The translations under genes were made by a program, and so were the position numbers. A DNA stretch of 64,000 nucleotides from Flagellimonas okinawensis. GTDB lineage: Bacteria; Bacteroidota; Bacteroidia; Flavobacteriales; Flavobacteriaceae. The stretch is from positions 434,001-498,000 of the forward strand of contig NZ_JARFVA010000002.1 in the NCBI RefSeq assembly GCF_029194005.1, given 5' to 3'. The notes under the pieces were generated by a model. It was not told the origin of the DNA, ran no database searches, and saw nothing but the letters and a program-made list of their open reading frames with translations. Of the stretch, positions 17,593 through 25,532 are shown in pieces. Within the stretch, counting starts at the first letter, position 1. Each line of letters starts with the position of its first letter.

Positions 17593-20500
17593 ATGAAGTT
17601 TGCGGAGTATAAGGGATTGGATTTACCAAAAGTATCTGAAGACATTCTTGACTTTTGGAAGGACAAAAAGATTTTTGAAAAGAGCGTTTCCACTCGGGAA
17701 GGCAAGGAGAGCTACGTGTTTTACGAAGGTCCTCCATCTGCAAACGGAATGCCTGGGATTCACCACGTGATGGCGCGTACCATTAAGGATATCTTCCCAA
17801 GGTATAAAACCATGAAAGGTTTCCAAGTAAAAAGAAAGGCCGGATGGGATACCCACGGACTTCCTGTGGAAATAGGTGTGGAGAAGGAATTGGGCATCAC
17901 CAAAGAGGATATCGGAAAAAAAATATCGGTTGAGGAGTACAACGCAGCCTGTAAAAAAGCGGTAATGCGCTACACGGATGTTTGGAACGAAATGACCGAA
18001 AAGGTTGGGTACTGGGTGGATATGGACGACCCATATATTACTTATAAGCCTAAGTACATGGAATCGGTTTGGTGGTTGCTCAAGCAGATTTATAACAAAG
18101 GACTCATTTATAAAGGATACACCATACAGCCTTATTCGCCAAAGGCTGGTACCGGATTAAGTTCACATGAGCTGAATCAGCCGGGTACGTACCAAGATGT
18201 CACCGATACTACGGTAACCGCACAGTTCAAGGCCAAAGCGGAATCACTTCCAGATTTCTTAAAGAACGTGGACGGGGATATTCACTTTTTGGCTTGGACG
18301 ACCACTCCTTGGACACTGCCATCAAACACAGCTTTGACCGTAGGACCAAAGATTGAATATGTACTTGTAAAATCGTACAACCAATACACGTTTGAGCCCA
18401 TCAATGTCGTGGTCGCCAAAAACCTGGTTGGATACAATTTTTCCGGAAAGTTCTCCAAAGTCGAGACAGAGGAAGAATTGAAGTCATTCCAAGAAGGCGA
18501 TAAAAAGATACCTTATCTGGTAGGTCAATCCTTTGTAGGTAAAGATTTGGTCGGCATACAGTATGAGCAATTGATAGACTACGTGCAGCCTTACCAAAAT
18601 CCAGAGAATGCTTTCAGAATTATTGCAGGTGATTTTGTTACCACTGAAGATGGAACAGGGATTGTACATACTGCACCCACCTTTGGTGCGGACGATGCTT
18701 TGGTGGCAAAACAAGCTACACCAGAGGTTCCTCCCATGTTGGTTTTGGACGAAAACGACAACCCAGTTCCGTTGGTAGATCTTCAAGGGAAGTTTAGACC
18801 AGAATTGAAAGAGTTTGGCGGTAAGTACGTGAAGAACGAATATTATGATGAGGGCGAAGCACCCGAAAAGTCGGTCGATGTAGAAATAGCCATCAAACTA
18901 AAAATAGAGAACAAGGCCTTTAAGGTCGAGAAATATGTGCACAGCTACCCTAACTGCTGGCGTACGGACAAACCCATTTTGTACTATCCCTTGAACTCTT
19001 GGTTTATTAAGGTAACCGATGTCAAGGATCGTATGTTCGAGTTGAACCAGACCATCAACTGGAAGCCAAAATCCACTGGAGAGGGGCGATTCGGAAATTG
19101 GTTGGCCAACGCCAACGATTGGAACCTGTCCCGATCACGTTATTGGGGTATTCCATTGCCCATTTGGCGTACCGAAGATGGTAAGGAAGAGTTGATCATT
19201 GGTTCTGTGGAAGAACTGAAGTCAGAAATGTCCAAAGCCGTTGAGGCAGGAATACTGGACAAGGACGTTTTTGAGGATTTTGTTGTAGGAGATATGAGCG
19301 AGGAGAACTACGACAAAATCGACTTGCACAAGAATATCGTGGACGGCATTACCTTGGTTTCATCATCAGGACAGCCTATGAAACGTGAGGCAGACCTTAT
19401 CGACGTTTGGTTCGATAGTGGTTCCATGCCCTACGCGCAATGGCACTATCCGTTTGAGAACAAGGAATTGATTGATGATGGCGTTGCATTTCCTGCCAAC
19501 TTTATCGCTGAAGGCGTGGACCAAACTCGTGGATGGTTCTATACCCTTCACGCCATAGGAACCATGGTGTTTGATAGCATCGCCTATAAAAATGTGGTTT
19601 CCAACGGACTTGTTCTGGACAAGGAAGGCAAAAAAATGTCCAAACGATTGGGCAATGCAGTAGATCCATTTGAGGTATTGCCGGAACATGGCCCCGATGC
19701 CACACGTTGGTATATGATTTCCAATGCCAATCCTTGGGATAACCTAAAGTTTGATATAGAAGGAGTTATCGAGGTAAAAAGAAAGTTCTTCGGTACATTG
19801 TACAATACCTACTCCTTTATGGCACTGTATGCCAATATTGATGAGTTTGATTACTCGGAGGCCGACATTCCTTTGAAAGAAAGACCCGAGATCGATCAGT
19901 GGATTTTATCTGAACTTCATACGTTGATTAAAAATGTGGACGAAGCTTATGGAGATTACGAAGCTACCCGCGCTGCAAGAATGATTTCCGATTATGTTCA
20001 GGAAAACTTGAGTAACTGGTATGTACGTTTAAGCAGAAGACGTTTCTGGAAAGGCGATTACCAAAAGGATAAGATTTCCGCATACCAAACACTTTATACC
20101 TGTTTGTCTACAGTGGCCAAATTGTCCGCACCGATTGCTCCGTTCTTCATGGATCAATTGTACAGGGATTTGGATGCTACCACCAACAAGGAAGGTTTTG
20201 AAAGTGTTCACTTGGCCGAATTCCCTGTTTTTGATGCCAGTATGGTCAACAAGGATTTGGAGCGCAAGATGCAGTTGGCACAGAAAATTTCTTCTTTGGT
20301 GCTATCCATTCGTCAGAAGGAAAAAATTAAGGTGCGTCAACCACTGCAAAAGATTATGATTCCAGTATTGGATAATCAGCAGAAAAACGATATCGATGCC
20401 GTTTCCGATTTGGTTAAATCCGAAGTAAACGTGAAGGAAATCGAGATGTTGGACGATGCTTCGGGAGTATTGGTAAAGCAAATAAAACCCAACTTCAAGG

Positions 20501-20994
20501 TTTTAGGCCCGAAATTTGGTAAGGATATGAAAGCCATTGCTGCTGAAGTGTCCAAATTAGGTCAGGACGACATACAAAAAATTGAAAGAGAGGGCGAATT
20601 ATTGCTACAGTTGGAAAATAAAACCGTTAATTTACAGTTAACCGATGTAGAGATAAGTTCCCAAGATATTGAAGGATGGTTGGTTGCAAGTGCAGGACCT
20701 TTAACGGTAGCATTGGATGTAACTATCGATGAAACCTTGAAAAAAGAGGGAATAGCGAGAGAATTGGTCAATCGAATCCAGAACCTTAGAAAAGAATCCG
20801 GATTTGAAGTTACCGATAAGATCGATATTAAAATATTGAAAGATGGTTTGGTGGAAAATGCGGTTTCCAGTAACGAAGATTACATTAAAACCGAAACCTT
20901 GACCGCTGAGCTCAACTTTGAAGAAAAGCTTGATGAAGGTGTAGCAATAGCCTTTGATGAAGTGAACACAAAATTGTTTATTCAAAAACATTAA
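17593..20994 (+). CDS. ileS: Isoleucine-tRNA ligase
   Basis: 1133 residues, the long class I form (type 2, similar to eukaryotic and many Bacteroidota enzymes). Charges tRNA-Ile with isoleucine in the cytosol. HIGH-equivalent GIHH at 55-58, KMSKR around 681-685, and a large CP1 editing domain (WTTTPWTLPSNTA near 235-250, GTGIVHTAPTFGADD near 355) are present. The C-terminal anticodon-binding region and a long tail follow. First gene of an operon with the DksA-like gene (4 bases apart) and, further on, lspA; ileS-lspA linkage is widely conserved. Confidence 0.97.
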   Translation: MKFAEYKGLDLPKVSEDILDFWKDKKIFEKSVSTREGKESYVFYEGPPSANGMPGIHHVMARTIKDIFPRYKTMKGFQVKRKAGWDTHGLPVEIGVEKELGITKEDIGKKISVEEYNAACKKAVMRYTDVWNEMTEKVGYWVDMDDPYITYKPKYMESVWWLLKQIYNKGLIYKGYTIQPYSPKAGTGLSSHELNQPGTYQDVTDTTVTAQFKAKAESLPDFLKNVDGDIHFLAWTTTPWTLPSNTALTVGPKIEYVLVKSYNQYTFEPINVVVAKNLVGYNFSGKFSKVETEEELKSFQEGDKKIPYLVGQSFVGKDLVGIQYEQLIDYVQPYQNPENAFRIIAGDFVTTEDGTGIVHTAPTFGADDALVAKQATPEVPPMLVLDENDNPVPLVDLQGKFRPELKEFGGKYVKNEYYDEGEAPEKSVDVEIAIKLKIENKAFKVEKYVHSYPNCWRTDKPILYYPLNSWFIKVTDVKDRMFELNQTINWKPKSTGEGRFGNWLANANDWNLSRSRYWGIPLPIWRTEDGKEELIIGSVEELKSEMSKAVEAGILDKDVFEDFVVGDMSEENYDKIDLHKNIVDGITLVSSSGQPMKREADLIDVWFDSGSMPYAQWHYPFENKELIDDGVAFPANFIAEGVDQTRGWFYTLHAIGTMVFDSIAYKNVVSNGLVLDKEGKKMSKRLGNAVDPFEVLPEHGPDATRWYMISNANPWDNLKFDIEGVIEVKRKFFGTLYNTYSFMALYANIDEFDYSEADIPLKERPEIDQWILSELHTLIKNVDEAYGDYEATRAARMISDYVQENLSNWYVRLSRRRFWKGDYQKDKISAYQTLYTCLSTVAKLSAPIAPFFMDQLYRDLDATTNKEGFESVHLAEFPVFDASMVNKDLERKMQLAQKISSLVLSIRQKEKIKVRQPLQKIMIPVLDNQQKNDIDAVSDLVKSEVNVKEIEMLDDASGVLVKQIKPNFKVLGPKFGKDMKAIAAEVSKLGQDDIQKIEREGELLLQLENKTVNLQLTDVEISSQDIEGWLVASAGPLTVALDVTIDETLKKEGIARELVNRIQNLRKESGFEVTDKIDIKILKDGLVENAVSSNEDYIKTETLTAELNFEEKLDEGVAIAFDEVNTKLFIQKH

Positions 20995-20998
20995 GAAA

Positions 20999-21382
20999 AT
21001 GGCAGAAGATTCAAAAGTAAGATACTCCGATGCGGACCTTGCAGAATTCAGAACCTTAATCGAGGAAAAAATAGAGAAAGCCAAAAAGCACCTGGAACTA
21101 TTGAAGAGTTCCTATATGAACGACGGTAACAATGGTACCGATGATACTTCCCCTACGTTCAAGGCTTTTGAGGAGGGTTCCGAAACCATGAGTAAAGAAG
21201 CGAATACCCAATTGGCGATTCGCCAAGAAAAGTTTATCCGCGACCTTAAAAACGCTTTGTTAAGGATCGAGAACAAGACCTACGGGATTTGCAGAGTGAC
21301 CGGTAAGCTTATAAATAAGGAACGTTTAAAGCTTGTTCCCCATGCTACCTTGAGCATAGAGGCGAAGAACATGCAGAAATAA
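20999..21382 (+). CDS. TraR/DksA-family protein lacking the zinc cysteines
   Basis: 127 residues. N-terminal coiled-coil (residues ~10-95) with an acidic turn, as in DksA, then YGICRVTGKLINKERLKLVPHATLSIEAK, which aligns with the DksA zinc-finger region. Only Cys98 is present; the usual CxxC...CxxC zinc site is lost. DksA proteins insert the coiled coil into the RNA polymerase secondary channel and work with ppGpp; the C-terminus here may fold without zinc. It starts 4 bases after ileS and is followed directly by a terminator. Confidence 0.88.
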   Translation: MAEDSKVRYSDADLAEFRTLIEEKIEKAKKHLELLKSSYMNDGNNGTDDTSPTFKAFEEGSETMSKEANTQLAIRQEKFIRDLKNALLRIENKTYGICRVTGKLINKERLKLVPHATLSIEAKNMQK

Positions 21383-21385
21383 AAT

Positions 21386-21407
21386 AAACGCCTACGGGCG
21401 TTTTTTT
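21386..21407 (+). terminator. Rho-independent terminator after the dksA-like gene
   Basis: A 7-bp stem (21386-21392 with 21397-21403), 4-base loop and T-run, only 4 bases after the stop codon and 5 bases before the next ATG. It leaves no room for a promoter, so the next gene depends on readthrough or on a promoter inside the dksA-like gene. Confidence 0.7.
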
Positions 21408-21411
21408 CTTT

Positions 21412-22032
21412 ATGAGGGCGGCGTTGATTTTGTTGGTGTTTTTTATGTTCGCGAGCGTTCACGGACAAAAATTGGTCAGAAAGGCTTTTATCGGACCAAG
21501 AACAGAAACTATTCAAATAGATGCCCAATATTGTTACCAAATTAAATTGAACACTTCATCGTCTGATGAGGTTTTAGTATCTGCCAGCATGGAGGGCGAG
21601 TATGCCAAGGATTTATTGATTTCCATTGAGCAAAGTGGGACCACGGCCAAGATAAGTGCGGACTTTCAGCCATTGTTTATTAATCCCAACGATAAACTAA
21701 GTGCACATAAGGTAGTTTCGATAGCTCTGGAGATAAGTGTTCCGGAATATAAGAGTGTAAATGTGTTCGGGACGAATACCAACCTGTACGCTACTGGAAT
21801 CTATGATGAATTGAACGTGACCCTGTCCGATGGTCGATGTACCTTGGAAAAGGTCTCTGAATCAGCGGAAGTAATGACCCAAACCGGAGATATTACCTTG
21901 ATTGCCGACAGCGGTGAGATTGAAGCGGAAAGTACTTATGGAAAGGTGCAAAAGGATATAATCCCATCAGGTTACAATCAATTTGTATTGAAGACGATAG
22001 AGGGAGACATCTACCTTACCAAAACAAAATAA
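21412..22032 (+). CDS. Secreted adhesin-head-like protein (DUF2807/DUF4097-like)
   Basis: 206 residues with a signal peptide (likely cut near VHGQ, residue ~19). The mature protein is beta-rich with repeated short strands and a central ISVPEYKSVNVFGTNTNLYATG segment, followed by ELNVTLSDGRCTLEKVSESAEVMTQTGDITLIADSGEIEAES. Such ladders of T/S-G-D-I motifs are typical of the GIN/DUF4097 parallel beta-helix-like 'auto-transporter adhesin head' domains. Function unknown; it is probably periplasmic or on the cell surface. It sits between the DksA-like gene and lspA. Confidence 0.65.
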   Translation: MRAALILLVFFMFASVHGQKLVRKAFIGPRTETIQIDAQYCYQIKLNTSSSDEVLVSASMEGEYAKDLLISIEQSGTTAKISADFQPLFINPNDKLSAHKVVSIALEISVPEYKSVNVFGTNTNLYATGIYDELNVTLSDGRCTLEKVSESAEVMTQTGDITLIADSGEIEAESTYGKVQKDIIPSGYNQFVLKTIEGDIYLTKTK

Positions 22033-22038
22033 TATCCA

Positions 22039-22046
22039 TATTTTTG
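22039..22046 (+). promoter_or_regulatory. -7 box (TATTTTTG) of lspA
   Basis: Exact TAnnTTTG ending 19 bases before the lspA ATG, so lspA may have its own promoter in addition to operon transcription. Confidence 0.45.
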
Positions 22047-22065
22047 CAATCCTTTTAGTAACGGA

Positions 22066-22704
22066 ATGAATTTAAAGAAATCCCTAATCATCATTATTGT
22101 GATCCTATTGATCGACCAGATCAGTAAGATCTATATCAAGACAAGTTTTATTCTTGGAGAGGCCCACGAAGTATCCAGTTGGTTCAAAATATTGTTTATC
22201 GAAAACGAGGGTGCAGCTTGGGGAACCAAATTGAGCGATATTCTGCCGATTTCCGAATCGGTAGGAAAATTGATCCTGACCATTTTCAGGATTTTTGCCG
22301 TTTTTGGTATTGGATATTGGTTGTGGGATATTATAAAAAAACAATCTCCACGTACATTGATCTTGGCAGTTAGCTTGATTTTTGCAGGAGCTGTCGGTAA
22401 TATTATCGACTCCGTTTTCTATGGGATTATTTTTGATCATAGCAATGGCCAAGTTGCCACATTGTTTGCCAACGAACCATACGGGAGCCTTTTTCATGGT
22501 AAAGTAGTTGACATGCTATATTTTCCAATGGTGGATACCACATGGCCAGACTGGGTTCCGTCTTTGGGTGGTAAGCGTTTCCGCTTTTTTGAACCTGTCT
22601 TCAACATTGCCGATACTGCGATAAGTACAGGGGTTGGAATTTTGATCGTTTTCAATAAAAAGGCTTTTCCGAAAAAGGAGGAAGCCGATAATCAGAATTC
22701 ATAA
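22066..22704 (+). CDS. lspA: Lipoprotein signal peptidase (signal peptidase II)
   Basis: 212 residues, four transmembrane segments. Cleaves the signal peptide of diacylglyceryl-modified prolipoproteins in the inner membrane. Catalytic Asp115 (GNIIDSVFYG) and Asp183 (FNIADTAIS) are both present; the early LLIDQISKIYIK and NEGAAWG motifs are family hallmarks. It is longer than E. coli LspA (~164) because of an insert of about 30 residues between the two Asp motifs, common in Bacteroidota. Many lipoproteins encoded in this window would be its substrates. Its 3' end overlaps the convergent folate cyclo-ligase gene by 13 bases. Confidence 0.95.
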   Translation: MNLKKSLIIIIVILLIDQISKIYIKTSFILGEAHEVSSWFKILFIENEGAAWGTKLSDILPISESVGKLILTIFRIFAVFGIGYWLWDIIKKQSPRTLILAVSLIFAGAVGNIIDSVFYGIIFDHSNGQVATLFANEPYGSLFHGKVVDMLYFPMVDTTWPDWVPSLGGKRFRFFEPVFNIADTAISTGVGILIVFNKKAFPKKEEADNQNS

Positions 22705-23255
22705 ATTTTTTCGGGAGTAACGCAAAAATCCAGTTTCACGTCATTTTCATTGACATCGGAGATAAGTTCCGGATCGGCAGTAAAGAAGGATAGGCCGATT
22801 TTAACTGTCTCTTTTCTGCACTTATGTAAAAAGGCGTCATAAAACCCTTTGCCATACCCTACACGGTTACCTTTTTCGTCAAAGGCCAATAGAGGTACAA
22901 AGACCACATCTATTTTATTTTCCGGAATTTCTAGACCATCAACTGGTTCGGGAACTCCCCACGGACTTTTTTTAAAGGGTGTGCTATCGGTAAGCAAATA
23001 GTTTTCCATTAAATGGTCGTCGATTACTTTGGGAACCACAACGTTCTTATCCTTGCCTTGCAACAAAGTGATCAGTGGAAGGGTATCCACTTCGTTTTTT
23101 TCTTCGATACTTAAAAAGGTGTGGTAATAAAAAAAATCCCATATCGGGATTTGGAGTAAACTATTGGCTAAAACCAAACTTAAATCCGAGGCATTTGTAG
23201 GAGAAATTTCCGCTCTCAGATTTTTATATTTTTTTCTTAGTTCACGTTTCAACAT
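22692..23255 (-). CDS. 5-formyltetrahydrofolate cyclo-ligase
   Basis: 187 residues, the normal length. Converts 5-formyl-THF to 5,10-methenyl-THF with ATP, returning stored formyl folate to the one-carbon pool. Motifs: N-terminal KRELRKKYKNLRAEIS, the central FKKSPWGVPEP, the FVPLLAFDEKGNRVGYGKGFYDAFL segment around 130-150 (active-site Gly-rich loop), and the C-terminal DVKLDFCVTPEKIYEF. Links functionally with fhs at 45968. Confidence 0.92.
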   Translation of the reverse strand: MLKRELRKKYKNLRAEISPTNASDLSLVLANSLLQIPIWDFFYYHTFLSIEEKNEVDTLPLITLLQGKDKNVVVPKVIDDHLMENYLLTDSTPFKKSPWGVPEPVDGLEIPENKIDVVFVPLLAFDEKGNRVGYGKGFYDAFLHKCRKETVKIGLSFFTADPELISDVNENDVKLDFCVTPEKIYEF

Positions 23256-23297
23256 TAAATGTTGAAGATTTTGGGGTTGTTTTGGGGCAATGGAATA

Positions 23298-23387
23298 CTA
23301 CTCTCCTTTAGTTGCAACGGAGAAAAAGATTTTGAAGAAAAGCATCAAAATCAAATACATTCCCAAAACGATCACATAGTTTTCCAT
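23298..23387 (-). CDS. Possible 29-residue single-pass membrane protein
   Basis: An ATG-to-TAG frame. The peptide begins MENYVIVLGMYLILMLFFK and ends in a short polar tail (ATKGE): one continuous hydrophobic segment of about 20 residues flanked by polar ends, the shape of known small membrane proteins (CydX, KdpF). TACATTTA, a one-base mismatch to the phylum -7 box, lies at 23408-23415 on the minus strand, 20 bases upstream of the ATG. No Shine-Dalgarno is expected in this phylum. It is too short for coding statistics, so this is a candidate only. Confidence 0.4.
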   Translation of the reverse strand: MENYVIVLGMYLILMLFFKIFFSVATKGE

Positions 23388-23692
23388 CAGGATTGTTTTT
23401 ATATGGTTAAATGTAAGTAAAACAATTGAAAAACATACCATGAAATGCGCTTTTTATCGATGAAATGCACAATTTTTAGCAACTGTTTAACAATTTAGAC
23501 TAAATCTCGACTATGAAATTGGAGGTTTTCCGCAGTTTAATTGCAGGTAAACCATAGTTTTATGTTTATGATAAAATTCATGTAAAATTCTGACTGTCTG
23601 TTTCTTTTGAGGCTAGGTGAGTTGAAATTGGGGAAATATCAAGGCGGAACAGGAATTGGTCAAGTTTAACAGCCAACAACGCAATTAAAGCC

Positions 23693-23700
23693 TAAATTTG
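23693..23700 (+). promoter_or_regulatory. -7 box (TAAATTTG) of uvrC
   Basis: Exact TAnnTTTG ending 35 bases before the uvrC ATG. No clear -33 element at the usual distance. Confidence 0.45.
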
Positions 23701-23735
23701 TTGTAAAGTCGAAAAGTTCATTTTTCAAAGTCCCT

Positions 23736-25529
23736 ATGTCCGAATCGGTATCCCTAAAAGTTCAATTGAGTTCACTTCCCAATAACCCGGGCGTATATCA
23801 ATTTTATGATGCCGACGGTAAAATTCTGTATGTGGGAAAGGCCAAGAACCTCAAGAAAAGGGTTTCGTCTTATTTCAATAAAAAGCAGGAGTACGGAAAA
23901 ACCCGGGTGCTGGTCAAGAAGATCCATTCCATCAAACATATCGTTGTTCCGACCGAGTCGGACGCACTTCTGTTGGAAAACAATCTGATCAAAAAATTAC
24001 TGCCCAGATATAACGTCTTGCTCAAGGACGACAAATCCTATCCATGGATCTGTATTAAAAATGAAAGGTTTCCCAGGGTATTTTCCACTAGAAAATTGAT
24101 TAAAGATGGTTCAGAATACTTTGGTCCATATACCAGCATGAAAACTGTGAGGACCTTATTGGAGCTGATAAAAAGTCTTTACCCGTTAAGGATATGCAAT
24201 TACGATTTGTCGGAAGAAAAAATCGAGGCAGGGAAGTATAAGGTCTGTTTGGATTATCATTTGGGCAATTGTTTGGGGCCTTGTGAAGGGTTTCAGACCG
24301 AGAAGGAATATCACGGACAGATAGAGGACATCAGACAGATCATAAAGGGGAATTTAAAAGACTCGATCCAAGCCTTTAAGCGTCAAATGAATGATTTTGC
24401 GGAAGCCATGGAATTTGAAAAGGCACAAAAGATCAAAGATAAAATTGATGTGTTGGAAAACTATCAAGCCAAATCCACTGTGGTCAACCCTAAGATCAAT
24501 AATGTGGATGTATTTTCCATTGTTTCTGACGAGACACATGGCTATGTTAACTTTTTACAGATTTCACATGGAGCGATTATCAGATCACATACATTGGAAA
24601 TAAAGAAGAAACTGGAAGAGTCGGATGAAGAATTGTTACAATTGGGGATTACGGAGATACGTCAAAGATTTGATTCCAGATCAAGGGAAGTGTATTTGCC
24701 TTTTCCTGTAACGGTGGATGATAATTTAAAAGTGACGTTGCCCAAATTGGGGGATAAACGCAGGATTTTGGATCTCTCCGAAAGAAATGCCAGGTTTTAT
24801 AGACAGGATAGGTTAAAGCAAATTAAGATCACCGACCCTGACCGCCATACAAAAAGGATAATGGCGCAAATGAAAACCGATCTGCGGCTCTCCCAAGAGC
24901 CCAGGCATATTGAGTGTTTTGATAACTCCAATATCCAAGGAAGCGACCCGGTGGCTGCCTGTGTGGTATTTAAGGACGGAAAGCCTTCTAAAAAGGACTA
25001 TCGCCATTTTAATATAAAAACTGTGGAGGGACCGGATGATTTTGCCAGCATGGAGGAGGTTGTGTTCAGAAGGTACAAGAGATTGCTCAATGAAGAGGAA
25101 CCTTTGCCACAACTTATTGTAATTGATGGGGGCAAGGGACAATTATCTTCGGCATTAAAGAGCTTGGAGGTTTTGGGATTGCGAGGAAAAATTGCCATTA
25201 TTGGTATAGCAAAACGTTTGGAGGAAATTTACTTTCCAGAAGATCCAGTGCCATTGTATCTTGACAAAAGATCGGAAACCTTGAAAATAATCCAACAACT
25301 AAGGAACGAGGCACACCGTTTTGGAATTACCCACCACAGGAACAAAAGAAGCAAGGGTGCAATCGGTTCCGAACTGGTTAACATAGAAGGTATCGGTGAG
25401 AAAACCGCCGAACAGTTATTGAAAAGCTTTAAATCGGTAAAGCGAGTCAAAGAAGCATCCTTGGAAAATTTAACGGCCTCCGTTGGAATTTCAAAGGCCA
25501 AGAAGATTTATAAAACCTTTCATAAGTAA
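23736..25529 (+). CDS. uvrC: Excinuclease ABC subunit C
   Basis: 597 residues. The nuclease subunit of nucleotide excision repair; with UvrB it cuts on both sides of a lesion. N-terminal GIY-YIG nuclease domain (NNPGVYQFYD...ILYVGKAKNLKKRV, residues ~17-42), a UvrB-interacting UVR motif (EFEKAQKIKDKIDVLENY, ~225-242), a C-terminal RNase H-like endonuclease domain (ECFDNSNIQGSDPVA near 392 and VIDGGKGQLSSA near 465) and a tandem HhH end (NIEGIGEKTAEQLLKSF). Only 3 bases separate it from the patatin gene. Confidence 0.97.
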   Translation: MSESVSLKVQLSSLPNNPGVYQFYDADGKILYVGKAKNLKKRVSSYFNKKQEYGKTRVLVKKIHSIKHIVVPTESDALLLENNLIKKLLPRYNVLLKDDKSYPWICIKNERFPRVFSTRKLIKDGSEYFGPYTSMKTVRTLLELIKSLYPLRICNYDLSEEKIEAGKYKVCLDYHLGNCLGPCEGFQTEKEYHGQIEDIRQIIKGNLKDSIQAFKRQMNDFAEAMEFEKAQKIKDKIDVLENYQAKSTVVNPKINNVDVFSIVSDETHGYVNFLQISHGAIIRSHTLEIKKKLEESDEELLQLGITEIRQRFDSRSREVYLPFPVTVDDNLKVTLPKLGDKRRILDLSERNARFYRQDRLKQIKITDPDRHTKRIMAQMKTDLRLSQEPRHIECFDNSNIQGSDPVAACVVFKDGKPSKKDYRHFNIKTVEGPDDFASMEEVVFRRYKRLLNEEEPLPQLIVIDGGKGQLSSALKSLEVLGLRGKIAIIGIAKRLEEIYFPEDPVPLYLDKRSETLKIIQQLRNEAHRFGITHHRNKRSKGAIGSELVNIEGIGEKTAEQLLKSFKSVKRVKEASLENLTASVGISKAKKIYKTFHK

Positions 25530-25532
25530 GCA

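Larger units (their letters stand above)
23256..23735 (+). other. 480-base region between folate cyclo-ligase and uvrC
   Basis: Contains the possible 29-codon minus-strand ORF at 23298-23387, a -7 box for uvrC at 23693-23700, and A+T-rich sequence without other recognisable features. No RNA gene or repeat seen. Confidence 0.5.
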
